A DNA stretch of 64,000 nucleotides from Lewinellaceae bacterium (lineage in GTDB: Bacteria; Bacteroidota; Bacteroidia; Chitinophagales; Saprospiraceae), in contig JACJYA010000008.1 in NCBI GenBank assembly GCA_020636315.1, positions 62,001 through 126,000 of the forward strand, given 5' to 3'. This document shows, piece after piece, positions 8,612 through 16,470 of the stretch (position 1 is its first letter; the number at the start of each line of letters is the position of its first letter). Position numbers and translations under genes: made by a program. The notes under the pieces are model-generated. The model had not been told where the DNA came from and made no database searches. It was given only the letters and a program-made list of their open reading frames with translations.

Positions 8612-9415
8612 ATGAAGATTCTGGTGATCGTGAGGCGCTATCCTCTGCTCTCCTACTTTATTCTGGCCTACGGGATTGCGTGGGGTGGCTGCCTGGTAAC
8701 GGCGGGGCCAAAGTTCCTTCGGGGAGAACCTTTGGCTTTTGCCGACGGCGCGGTGATGTTCCTGGCGATGCTCGCCGGCCCCAGCCTGGCCGGAGTGGGC
8801 ATGACGTGGATAACGGATGGAGGAAAGGGCCTGCGCCAACTTCTCCTGAAGATGAGCCGTTGGCGGGTAAACCTGCACTGGTTTTCAATGGCTGCCCTCC
8901 TGCCCCCTTCCCTCTTCATCACGGTGCTGCTCATGATGAGCGCCCTGGTTTCTCCGGTTTTCACTCCCCGTTTTCTTCCCCAGGGCATCGCGATCGGCCT
9001 GCTGGCCGGCTTTTTTGAAGAGATCGGGTGGACGGGCTTTGCCTTTCCCCGGCTGCGGGAAAGATTCGGCCTGCTGGCAGGGGCTGTTCTGCTGGGGCTG
9101 CTCCACTCCTTCTGGCACATCGTAGCGGATTACCTGTTTTCGTCTGCCGAATACGGCGCCTACTGGCTGCCCCATTTTCTCATCTGGATGGTGGCCTCCA
9201 TGACGGCGATGAGAGTGCTGATCGTCTGGGTCTATTCCAACACCCGGAGCGTATTCCTGGCCCAGCTGATGCACGCCAGCTCTACGGCCGTACTGGCCGT
9301 CATCGGGCCGGCTCTTTCTCCGGTAAATGATACCCTGTTGTACGCAGTTTATGCAGGGGTGCTGTGGCTGGTGGTAGGAGTCGTCGTGATGGGCAGGGAC
9401 AGCCGTAAGGCATAG
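8612..9415 (+). CDS. CPBP-family intramembrane metalloprotease (CAAX/bacteriocin-processing type)
   Basis: 267 residues from the ATG at 8612 (MKILVIVRRYPLLSYF). The frame extends to 8507, but that would place 35 codons inside the inverted-repeat element. About seven hydrophobic segments are visible. The family's catalytic motifs are present: EEIGWTGFAFPRLR with E136/E137, HSFWH with H165 and H169, and the later LMHAS motif near residue 220. These residues bind and activate the metal and water in Rce1-like glutamyl/metallo-proteases. Bacterial members are linked to bacteriocin self-immunity, surface-protein processing or unknown roles. No bacteriocin gene is adjacent, so the substrate is unknown. 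Confidence 0.87.
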   Translation: MKILVIVRRYPLLSYFILAYGIAWGGCLVTAGPKFLRGEPLAFADGAVMFLAMLAGPSLAGVGMTWITDGGKGLRQLLLKMSRWRVNLHWFSMAALLPPSLFITVLLMMSALVSPVFTPRFLPQGIAIGLLAGFFEEIGWTGFAFPRLRERFGLLAGAVLLGLLHSFWHIVADYLFSSAEYGAYWLPHFLIWMVASMTAMRVLIVWVYSNTRSVFLAQLMHASSTAVLAVIGPALSPVNDTLLYAVYAGVLWLVVGVVVMGRDSRKA

Positions 9416-9457
9416 CTAATACCTAAAGCTCTGGTTGCCTTGGGCATTGGTATGTAC

Positions 9458-10471
9458 TCAATCTCCCGAGGGGCCGGCTGCAAATTTTAAATATTCACTT
9501 AGGCCCGCTGGTTTATTCATGGCCAAAAGCAATTTATTATAGACTTCTTGCTGTGTCCTGCCCGTTTGAGCCAACTTGCCTTGTTCCCCTGCTCCCAATT
9601 TCTCATAACTCACCACATCGAGCGGGTCAATGATGGTAAAATTGCCATTTGCATCAAGGATGCCCTGCAGGTCCCAGATGATCATCTTGGTCCTTCCGGA
9701 TATTTCGGCGGCCTGCTTAAACCACGCCACAAAATTTCCGATAACCTCCTTTTGTTTCGCTATATCTTTATGTTGCAGGACTACTTTTGCTATCCTTCCC
9801 AGTATCAACGTTGACGTATCTTTGAACAGGTCGATAAATTCCCCGGTAAGATGGTCCATGCGGATAGCCAGAGGGCCGGGAGCTTCACCTTCTCCGGGTA
9901 ACCGCACCAGTTCAGGCTGAGGGATGGGCAATTTGAATACATTTTTTATGGCCTCATAGGCGGCCATTTCCTTCAACAGCTGCCAGCTGTTTTTGAGCTC
10001 CTTGGCGGTTGCCAGAAGTTTGCCGCTCTCTTTTTCCTTTCTGAAATCCTTGAACCGGGAATGCATTTTTTCTGCATCTCCGCCGACGGAGGCCTCCGGC
10101 TCGATCCCTTTTTCAGCCAGGTAGGCCAGATAAGCTTCTTCCCAGAAGGCCTCCCAGCTCGCCTTGTCGTGTTTTGCTGTTTCCTTTTTGGCCCAACCGG
10201 ATCTTTCCAGCCATTCCACAAAAGCAGGGTCTTTGGTATCGCTTTTTGCTTTGGCCAGCACGGCCTTTTCATCTTTTGGCTCTCCACCGATAATAACCTC
10301 CCGCTGGATAACCGGCTGGCCTGTGGCCATTGCCGGCCGGGCGCTCTTCCGCGACTGAAAAAAAGGAGAAGCAGGTTTTTCCGCAAAAAGGCTGTTATGC
10401 TCCTTATGCCTGAAAAAAGGAGTGCTGCCTCCGCGGCGAAGGGGTTTGACTGGGTTAGGTGTTTGCTTCAT
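9458..10471 (-). CDS. Protein with eCIS-cargo-like N-terminus, function unknown
   Basis: 337 residues, no signal peptide and no membrane segment. The first 60 residues are low-complexity and basic with repeated Phe-Phe motifs: TPFFRHKEH, then SPFFQSRKSA, then PVIQREV. This pattern resembles the N-termini of proteins carrying the DUF4157/eCIS-core domain in Saprospiria and other eCIS-bearing bacteria. The metallopeptidase-like DUF4157 motif itself is not seen. Residues about 60-337 are helical and charged (for example ERSGWAKKETAKHD and GNFVAWFKQAAEISG) and match nothing I know. No contractile injection genes lie in this window. It is transcribed divergently from a Gfo/Idh oxidoreductase. Cargo or toxin identity is inference only. 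Confidence 0.65.
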   Translation of the reverse strand: MKQTPNPVKPLRRGGSTPFFRHKEHNSLFAEKPASPFFQSRKSARPAMATGQPVIQREVIIGGEPKDEKAVLAKAKSDTKDPAFVEWLERSGWAKKETAKHDKASWEAFWEEAYLAYLAEKGIEPEASVGGDAEKMHSRFKDFRKEKESGKLLATAKELKNSWQLLKEMAAYEAIKNVFKLPIPQPELVRLPGEGEAPGPLAIRMDHLTGEFIDLFKDTSTLILGRIAKVVLQHKDIAKQKEVIGNFVAWFKQAAEISGRTKMIIWDLQGILDANGNFTIIDPLDVVSYEKLGAGEQGKLAQTGRTQQEVYNKLLLAMNKPAGLSEYLKFAAGPSGD

Positions 10472-10678
10472 TCAGGATCAATTTCCCGGCAAGTTAGGTA
10501 CATTAAACGGCAATTACAAGGCGCTGCGGGCCGCCTCTGCGGGGGAATTATTCAGCCGCATTTGGAAAACGCTTTGGAAATTATTTAACTTAAATCGCCC
10601 AATCTGGAAATGATTTTTTTACCATCGCCCCGGAATTGCGCCACGCCTTCCCGGGAATAAAACGAAAATACCAATATC

Positions 10679-12013
10679 ATGCAACGAAGGACATTCCTCA
10701 AACAGACGGCAGCCGGAGCTGCTGCACTCTCCCTTGGCAGCTTTACCGCAACCGCCCGAAGCTACCGCAACATCATGGGCGCCAACGAACGCATACGGGT
10801 GGCCATGATCGGCTGTTACCGCCGGTTCCCGGGCCTGCTGGGGGCATTGGCGCAGCTGGATAATGTGGAGGTTGCCTACGTCTGCGATGTCGATGCCCGC
10901 CGGCAGGAAGCCGCCATCGGCAAAGTGGAAGAGGCGATGGGTAAAAAGCCAAAAGGAGAAAAAGACATGCGCCGCATCCACGAACAGGAGGATGTGGATG
11001 TCGTTTTCCACGCCACGCCCGACCACTGGCACGCTCCGGGCGCCATCCTCTCCATGCAGGCCGGCAAGCACGTTTATGTGGAAAAGCCCTGCAGCCACAA
11101 CCCCCGGGAAGGCGAACTGCTGGTAGCCTGGCAGCAAAAAACAGGCCTTGTTGTGCAAATGGGCGCCCAGCAGCGCTCCGCCCCCGAAACCCGCGAGATC
11201 ATCGGACAGATCCACGAGGGCGTGATCGGGGAGGCCTATATGGCAACTGCTTTTTATTCCAACAACCGGGGGCGGGTGCCCGACGCTCACAAGATCCCTG
11301 TACCCGATTACCTGGACTGGGAATTGTTCCAGGGGCCGGCGCCACGCACCGAATTTATCGATATCGCAGGCGATTACAACTGGCACTGGTTCTGGCGCTG
11401 GGGCACCGGCGAAACCGGCAACAATGCCACTCACGAGTTTGACGTTGCCCGCTGGGCCCTGCAGGCCACTTTCCCGGAAGCAGTACAGATGAGCTCCGGC
11501 AAATACCACTTCAAAGACGACCCCTGGACAATGTACGACACCATGTACGCCACGCTCCGGTTCCCGGGCAACAAAGTGATCAACTGGGACGGCAAGAGCC
11601 GGAACGCTTATCCAACCTATGGCGCAGGACGCGGAACCATCATCTACGGAACCGAAGGAACCGTCTTTGTTGACCGGGAAGGTTACCGGCTGTATGACCG
11701 CGACGGCCAGCTGCTGCGCGAACGGAAATCCGCCGGAGAAGAAGCAGGCACCGCCCTGGGCGGAGGCGGAGACATGACCACGCTTCACATTCAAAACTTC
11801 CTGGATACCATCCGCGGCAAAGCGGAGCTGAACTGCCCCATCTCAGAAGGGGCCATCAGCACTCACCTTTGCCATTATTCCAACGTGGCATCGAGGGAAA
11901 ACGACACTACCCTCGCCATCGACCCCGACACCGGTTTCTTTAAGGACAAAGACATCATGAAGAAGTACTGGGCCCGCGAATACGAAGAGGGCTGGGCCCC
12001 GGCAGAGCACTAA
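10679..12013 (+). CDS. Gfo/Idh/MocA-family oxidoreductase with Tat signal
   Basis: 444 residues. The N-terminus MQRRTFLKQTAAGAAALSLG is a twin-arginine signal, so the enzyme is folded in the cytoplasm and exported to the periplasm. A Rossmann NAD(P) domain follows (RVAMIGCYRR, CDVDARRQEA, DVVFHATPDHWHAPGA) with the family EKPCSHNP motif containing the conserved lysine. The C-terminal substrate domain covers about residues 185-440 and includes DYNWHWFWRWGTGETGNN and THEFDVARWAL, characteristic of the larger exported Gfo/Idh group. Substrates are probably sugars or glycosides. Its stop codon overlaps the left end of a palindromic element, and the DUF1080 gene converges from the other side. Confidence 0.9.
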   Translation: MQRRTFLKQTAAGAAALSLGSFTATARSYRNIMGANERIRVAMIGCYRRFPGLLGALAQLDNVEVAYVCDVDARRQEAAIGKVEEAMGKKPKGEKDMRRIHEQEDVDVVFHATPDHWHAPGAILSMQAGKHVYVEKPCSHNPREGELLVAWQQKTGLVVQMGAQQRSAPETREIIGQIHEGVIGEAYMATAFYSNNRGRVPDAHKIPVPDYLDWELFQGPAPRTEFIDIAGDYNWHWFWRWGTGETGNNATHEFDVARWALQATFPEAVQMSSGKYHFKDDPWTMYDTMYATLRFPGNKVINWDGKSRNAYPTYGAGRGTIIYGTEGTVFVDREGYRLYDRDGQLLRERKSAGEEAGTALGGGGDMTTLHIQNFLDTIRGKAELNCPISEGAISTHLCHYSNVASRENDTTLAIDPDTGFFKDKDIMKKYWAREYEEGWAPAEH

Positions 12014-12174
12014 GAGTGTGTTCAAATTTTCATGATTGAGCGAAAGTGAGCAAATCTTGTGCTGAATGAGGCAAAAAACGTAGGCATACCTGGAAGGTAC
12101 GCCGAGGCTTTTTAACGAAATGCAGGAGAAAATTTGCCACTTGTAGCCAATTGATGGAATTTTGAACACACTCT
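12013..12174. repeat. 162-bp palindromic MITE-like element 1
   Basis: The left end AGAGTGTGTTCAAA is matched in inverse by TTTGAACACACTCT at the right end, and most of the interior is imperfectly self-complementary. The centre carries GGCATACCTGGAAGGTACGCC, itself nearly palindromic. It fills the gap between two convergent genes, and both stop codons lie at its edges. The folded transcript could serve as a terminator in both directions. Ends and centre resemble the element at 34757-34926. Confidence 0.8.
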
Positions 12175-13564
12175 AAAGCTCTCTGATCTTAATGCTCCGG
12201 AATGACACCCGGTTGCCGTGATCCTGCAGCAGGATGTGCCCCTGAGGCGCTTCACCGAAATTGGGCCACACCTTGTACTTGCTGTAGGCCACCAGGGCCC
12301 GGTACATGGGCGTATTGCGCTCGTATTCCACCACCTTGAAGCCGTTGAGCCAGTGTTCGATGTGGTTGCCCCGGACGATGATGTGGGCCTGGTTCCACTC
12401 CCCTACCCCGCGGAAAACCTTTTCGTTGCCCGGTACGGAGAGGTTCTCCGCCGGGATGAGGTCGTACAGGGAGGCCAGGGTCCGGTTGCCGTTCACCCCC
12501 ATTTTGGCATCGGGGTGTTTCTCGTCGTCCAGGATCTGGTATTCCAGGCCGATGGCGGAGCCTGCGCCCTTGTTGAGTTCGGGGTCAACGAAATACTTGA
12601 TGCCGCTGTTGGCTCCTTCGGTAATGCGAAACTCCACCTTCAGCTCAAAGTTGCTGAACTGATCGCGGGTGACGATATCTCCTCCGTTTTCGGACTCCTC
12701 CCCGCCGGACTCCAGGACGGTCAGCACCCCATCTTTCATCATCCATCCTTTCGCGGGGAATTCATCACTGCGGGCGCTGCGCCAGCCATTGGCCGTTTTG
12801 CCGTCCCACAGCAGGCGCCAGCCTTTGTCTTTTTCGTATTGAGTGAGGGTGTTGGGGATGTAATTCAATTCGGGGGCATGGGGCGCCATGGGCCAGCGTT
12901 CGGCCTCCAGGCCTTCCGTTTTGATGCGGATGTTGCGCCAGCGGATCTCCCGGCCGGCCTGCTCCTCACTGCCAATACTGTGAACCTGGAGTCCGATGAA
13001 ACCGGAAGCCGTCATATCGTCCACCACGTTGGCCGTATTGACCCCATTGACCCAGATGCGCAGTTCCGGCCCAACGGCCTCGATGTGGTACTGGTTCCAC
13101 TGGCCCACCTGGTAGGCCTTTTGCCCTTCCGGGTTGAGGCTCAGGGGGTACAGCCAGCCGCGGCGGGCCTCATCGTAAATGCCTCCGCTGTAGGCCCGCT
13201 GGCTGGGATCGACCTCCGCCTGGTAGCCGTGCACCCGCCCGTCCTGGTATTCCGGAAGGCTGTTGCTCCGAAACTGAATGCCGGAGTTGAGGGCTGCATC
13301 GCCCCATACCTCCAGTTCCAGGATAAAATCGCCGAAGTGCTCTTTGGTACAGAGGAAAGTATTGGGAGTATTCATTCTGGTAATGCCTGTGATGGAGCCG
13401 TCGCGCACTACGTATTCCGCTTTGCCGTTCTTCACCTCCCAGCCGTCGAGGGTTTTGCCGTTGAAAAGCGTTCGCCAGCCATCACCGGGCGCTGCCAGGG
13501 CGATGGAGGTAACAAACATCAAAATAAATACTGCTCCAAAGGAAGTAAGGGATATTTTTTTCAT
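12173..13564 (-). CDS. Exported protein with two DUF1080 (3-keto-disaccharide hydrolase-type) domains
   Basis: 463 residues with a signal peptide (about 1-24, ending SIALAAPG). Two copies of the DUF1080 concanavalin-like fold follow, at about 28-215 and 243-462. Each begins with the hallmark WRTLFNGKTLDGWEVKNG or WRLLWDGKTANGWR and contains the GIQFRS or SGIKYFVD strand and an EWNQAHI or QWNQYHIEA strand. Family knowledge: DUF1080 proteins hydrolyse 3-keto-glycosides made by Gfo/Idh-type glycoside 3-dehydrogenases, and many are of unproven function. The gene lies between two Tat-exported Gfo/Idh oxidoreductases, divergent from one and convergent with the other, which fits a periplasmic 3-keto-sugar pathway. 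Confidence 0.87.
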   Translation of the reverse strand: MKKISLTSFGAVFILMFVTSIALAAPGDGWRTLFNGKTLDGWEVKNGKAEYVVRDGSITGITRMNTPNTFLCTKEHFGDFILELEVWGDAALNSGIQFRSNSLPEYQDGRVHGYQAEVDPSQRAYSGGIYDEARRGWLYPLSLNPEGQKAYQVGQWNQYHIEAVGPELRIWVNGVNTANVVDDMTASGFIGLQVHSIGSEEQAGREIRWRNIRIKTEGLEAERWPMAPHAPELNYIPNTLTQYEKDKGWRLLWDGKTANGWRSARSDEFPAKGWMMKDGVLTVLESGGEESENGGDIVTRDQFSNFELKVEFRITEGANSGIKYFVDPELNKGAGSAIGLEYQILDDEKHPDAKMGVNGNRTLASLYDLIPAENLSVPGNEKVFRGVGEWNQAHIIVRGNHIEHWLNGFKVVEYERNTPMYRALVAYSKYKVWPNFGEAPQGHILLQDHGNRVSFRSIKIREL

Positions 13565-13654
13565 GACTTATTCTAAGTTTTGTTTTGGATTTAGTAAACT
13601 TCGAGCTCTTATCCTGGGTTGGAGGTGCAATTCGATCACACTATCAAATATAAT

Positions 13655-14839
13655 ATGGACCGAAGAGAATTTGTAAAAAAAGGAGCCCTCGCCGCCACCG
13701 GCCTGACGCTGGGGCAGGTGAATGCCATGAACCGGCCGGTTGCCCAGAACGACATCATTCAGCTCGGCGTCATCGGAACCGGAGACCGGGGCGGAGGCAT
13801 CATTCGCATCCTCAAAGATATGCCTCAGTTCAGGATCGCAGCCTGCTCGGACATTCTGCCTTTCCGCCTGGAAAAGGCGCTGGCCGATGCCGGCAAAGGC
13901 TGCAAAGCCTACCCCGACTATCGGAGCCTCCTCGACGACGGGGACGTCGATGCCGTCGTCATAGCCACTCCTCTGTCCATGCACTACCAGATGGCGGCAG
14001 ATGCTCTCGACAGCGGCAAACACGTCTATTGCGAAAAGACGATGACTTACCAGAAGGAGGAAGCCCGCAAGCTGGTGCAAAAGGTGGAGTCCAGCGGACT
14101 GGCTTTCCAGGTCGGGCACCAGTACCGGTATCACCCCCTGTATTTAAAAGTAGCCGACATCATCCGGAGCGGATACCTGGGAACCATCACCAACGTCTAT
14201 ATACAATGGAACCGCAACGGCGACTGGCGCCGCCCCGTCCCCGACCCGCGGTATGAGCGAATGATCAACTGGAGGATGTACCTCGAATACTCCGGAGGGC
14301 TGACCGCCGAACTGCACTCCCACCAGATCGACTTCGTCAACTGGGTGTTCGACAGCCACCCCGTCCGCGCCGTCGGTTTCGGAGGGATCGACTACTGGAA
14401 GGACGGCCGGGAAACTTTCGACAATGTCAACACCCTTCTCGAATACCCCAATGGCATGAAAGTGAACTGCATTTCGCTGACCGCCAACGCCCATGAGGGT
14501 TATCTCTTCAAATTCAAAGGCAGCAAGGGGACCATTGAGCTGGAAATTGACAAGGGCAGGTATTTTCCCGAGAACCTCAACGAAAAGGAAAAAGGCAATG
14601 TCGATGGCGTTTCCGGCGCCACCCTGCCTGCCGGAGCCGGCGGTGAGGGCTACCCCATCGAAGTGGAAAGGCTGAAAGAAGGCTGGGAAGGGACCCACTA
14701 CGCCTTCCAGGATTTCTACGAGTCCGTACAAACGGGCAAAAAGCCGTTGTCCAACGTTCAAACCGGCGCCACCACTACCCTCAGCGTGCGCATGGCCATC
14801 GACGCGCTGCGCGAGGGAGGAGTGCAGGAATGGAGCTGA
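13655..14839 (+). CDS. Second Gfo/Idh/MocA-family oxidoreductase with Tat signal
   Basis: 394 residues from the ATG at 13655; the open frame extends 12 codons further but the Tat motif MDRREFVKKGALAATGLTLG starts here. The Rossmann fold shows QLGVIGTGDRGGGI, AACSDILPFR and the conserved EKTMTYQKEEA with the family lysine, followed by FQVGHQYRYHPLY. The substrate-binding half contains YSGGLTAELHSHQIDFVNW, including the His pair common in Gfo/Idh dehydrogenases. It is divergently arranged with the DUF1080 gene across a 90-bp gap that must hold both promoters. Likely role: oxidation, or redox-neutral NAD-recycling chemistry, on an exported sugar or glycoside. The substrate is unknown. Confidence 0.9.
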   Translation: MDRREFVKKGALAATGLTLGQVNAMNRPVAQNDIIQLGVIGTGDRGGGIIRILKDMPQFRIAACSDILPFRLEKALADAGKGCKAYPDYRSLLDDGDVDAVVIATPLSMHYQMAADALDSGKHVYCEKTMTYQKEEARKLVQKVESSGLAFQVGHQYRYHPLYLKVADIIRSGYLGTITNVYIQWNRNGDWRRPVPDPRYERMINWRMYLEYSGGLTAELHSHQIDFVNWVFDSHPVRAVGFGGIDYWKDGRETFDNVNTLLEYPNGMKVNCISLTANAHEGYLFKFKGSKGTIELEIDKGRYFPENLNEKEKGNVDGVSGATLPAGAGGEGYPIEVERLKEGWEGTHYAFQDFYESVQTGKKPLSNVQTGATTTLSVRMAIDALREGGVQEWS

Positions 14840-14846
14840 TGAAGGT

Positions 14847-15281
14847 TCACGCAAACAGGTAAAAATACACCCCCGCCGCCGCCATCAGGAAATAAGGGAC
14901 CAGCACTGCTGCGCCATTATAATCCTTGGCCACCCGCTGGCCGAAAAACAGCTGAATGATGGACAGGCAGGCCATCAGCATACCCAGCAGAGCGATGCCC
15001 GAACGCCCGGTGAACAACATCACCAGCAGGCCGATGCCGGAGAGGAAGCCCGCCGACAACTCTGACAACGTGATGACGGGCATAAGGAGGGGGACGGCCC
15101 CGTCGAGGAGGGTGCCCTCGAAGTGGCTTTTGTAAAAATCCCGTTCCCCTTTCCAGTTGAACACCTTATCCAGCCCCGACTGTATGAACAGGATGCTGAT
15201 CATGAGAGAAAACAGGGCCTGCATCACGTTGGCCGGGCTGATGCCTGATGCGGAAAGCCAGCTTACTATTTCATTTTCCAT
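14847..15281 (-). CDS. DoxX-like integral membrane protein
   Basis: 144 residues with four hydrophobic segments at about 18-36, 61-85, 90-110 and 120-142. The first contains LMISILFIQSGLDKVFNW, the usual DoxX/DoxD-like opening in which a helix carries a small-residue, Asp-Lys motif. Between helices one and two is a short loop (ERDFYKSHFEG). Family members are small quinone-associated or unknown membrane proteins. It converges on the Gfo/Idh gene with a 7-bp gap, so the two cannot share a promoter. Function is not predicted. Confidence 0.8.
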   Translation of the reverse strand: MENEIVSWLSASGISPANVMQALFSLMISILFIQSGLDKVFNWKGERDFYKSHFEGTLLDGAVPLLMPVITLSELSAGFLSGIGLLVMLFTGRSGIALLGMLMACLSIIQLFFGQRVAKDYNGAAVLVPYFLMAAAGVYFYLFA

Positions 15282-15355
15282 GTTGTCGTCAATACTATTT
15301 TGCTTACGAAAGTCACTTTTTTCATTATCCGAATTTAAAAAAAAGAAGCTACTTT

Positions 15356-15519
15356 AGAGGCTGTTTCATTTATGTTTTTGAAATTTATTATGAGCTAATT
15401 TTTTCGCCGGGCAAAGCTCTTTTTCTGCTTCGTAGCCGGGGCTACGGGGCAAAAAAAAGCTGCCGCATGGTGGAAAAAGAGCCATAATAAAACCAAAGGA
15501 TATAAATGAAACAGCCTCT
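15356..15519. repeat. 164-bp palindromic MITE-like element 2
   Basis: The left end AGAGGCTGTTTCATTTAT is repeated in inverse as ATAAATGAAACAGCCTCT at the right. Arms of about 80 bases align with few mismatches, for example TTTATTATG against CATAATAAA and GCTCTTTTTC against GAAAAAGAGC. The tip is CGTAGCCGGGGCTACG. No coding capacity is seen. It sits between the DoxX-like and hydroxylase genes. The termini share the AGA...TGTTT pattern of elements 1 and 3. Confidence 0.8.
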
Positions 15520-15552
15520 TGGTACCCCGAAGTAAAACTATTCCTTTAAAAC

Positions 15553-16371
15553 ATGGATGCTTTTCTGAATTTTTTCGAGCAAATGCCCGACTGGTACAAG
15601 CTTGCCTGGATCATGATCTGCCTGTCCGTCAGCTGGATACTGGAAGGCAACATCCCTTTGTCCCAATTTAATTACCGCAAGTGGAGGCACGCCGGGGTCA
15701 ACCTCATTTTCCTCTCCACCTCCCTGCTGATCAATGTGCTGTTCGGGCTGGCAACCGTCGGCATATTCCTTTGGACGCAGGAGCAGCATTTCGGCTTTCT
15801 CCACCTTCTGGATTGGCCCATCTGGGCGGAGCTGCTCATCGCCATCATGCTGCTCGACTTCGTGGCCCAGTACGTCGCACATTACCTGCTGCACAAGGTG
15901 AAGTGGATGTGGAAATTTCACATGGTCCATCACAGCGACACCAAGGTAGATGCCACAACCGGCACCCGGCATCATCCGGGCGATTATCTGCTCCGTGAAT
16001 GCTTTGCCCTGATTGCCGTTGTCATCAGCGGCATGCCTTTTGCCTACTATCTGGTTTACCGCATCACCAGCGTACTGTTCACCTACCTGACCCACGCCAA
16101 TATCTCCATGCCCCTATGGCTGGACAAGCCCCTGAGCCTGGTGTTCATCACGCCCAATATGCACAAGTTCCACCACCACTTCGAGCGCCCCTGGACGGAC
16201 ACCAATTTCGGCAATATCTTTTCCTTCTGGGACCGAATCTTCGGCACTCTGACCTATGACGACCCCCGAAAGGTGCGCTATGGCCTGGATGTATTGGAAG
16301 ATCATACGGACGAGGATGTGCTTTACCAGTTCAGGATACCGTTTGACAATACGATCAAGACGGATTACTGA
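15553..16371 (+). CDS. Fatty acid hydroxylase / sterol desaturase family membrane enzyme
   Basis: 272 residues with about four to five membrane segments. The di-iron histidine clusters of the superfamily are complete: H110 and H114 (AHYLLH), H123, H126 and H127 (FHMVHH), H140/H141 (TGTRHH), and H204, H207 and H208 (HKFHHH). The enzyme should use oxygen at a non-haem di-iron site to hydroxylate or desaturate a lipid, with the active site at the cytoplasmic face. Bacterial relatives act on fatty acids, sphingolipids, carotenoids or sterol-like lipids, and the substrate cannot be assigned. The start is a clear ATG 30 bp after a palindromic element. It ends 99 bp before the CHAT gene's chosen start. 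Confidence 0.9.
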   Translation: MDAFLNFFEQMPDWYKLAWIMICLSVSWILEGNIPLSQFNYRKWRHAGVNLIFLSTSLLINVLFGLATVGIFLWTQEQHFGFLHLLDWPIWAELLIAIMLLDFVAQYVAHYLLHKVKWMWKFHMVHHSDTKVDATTGTRHHPGDYLLRECFALIAVVISGMPFAYYLVYRITSVLFTYLTHANISMPLWLDKPLSLVFITPNMHKFHHHFERPWTDTNFGNIFSFWDRIFGTLTYDDPRKVRYGLDVLEDHTDEDVLYQFRIPFDNTIKTDY

Positions 16372-16470
16372 CCCGGCTTGAGGTATGGGTTGCAGGAAGT
16401 AGCATTCGCCACCATTGGCAAATTGCCTGAAAACACCTATCTTTCTTGCCGAGACCACAATCCCGTTTCG

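Noticed and set aside
10619..11794. A 391-residue open frame on the minus strand
   Set aside because: It is antisense to the Gfo/Idh gene with Tat signal and Rossmann motifs.
12218..13576. A 452-residue open frame on the plus strand
   Set aside because: It is antisense to the DUF1080 gene, which has a signal peptide and two recognisable domains. The plus-strand translation is low-complexity and lacks any domain.
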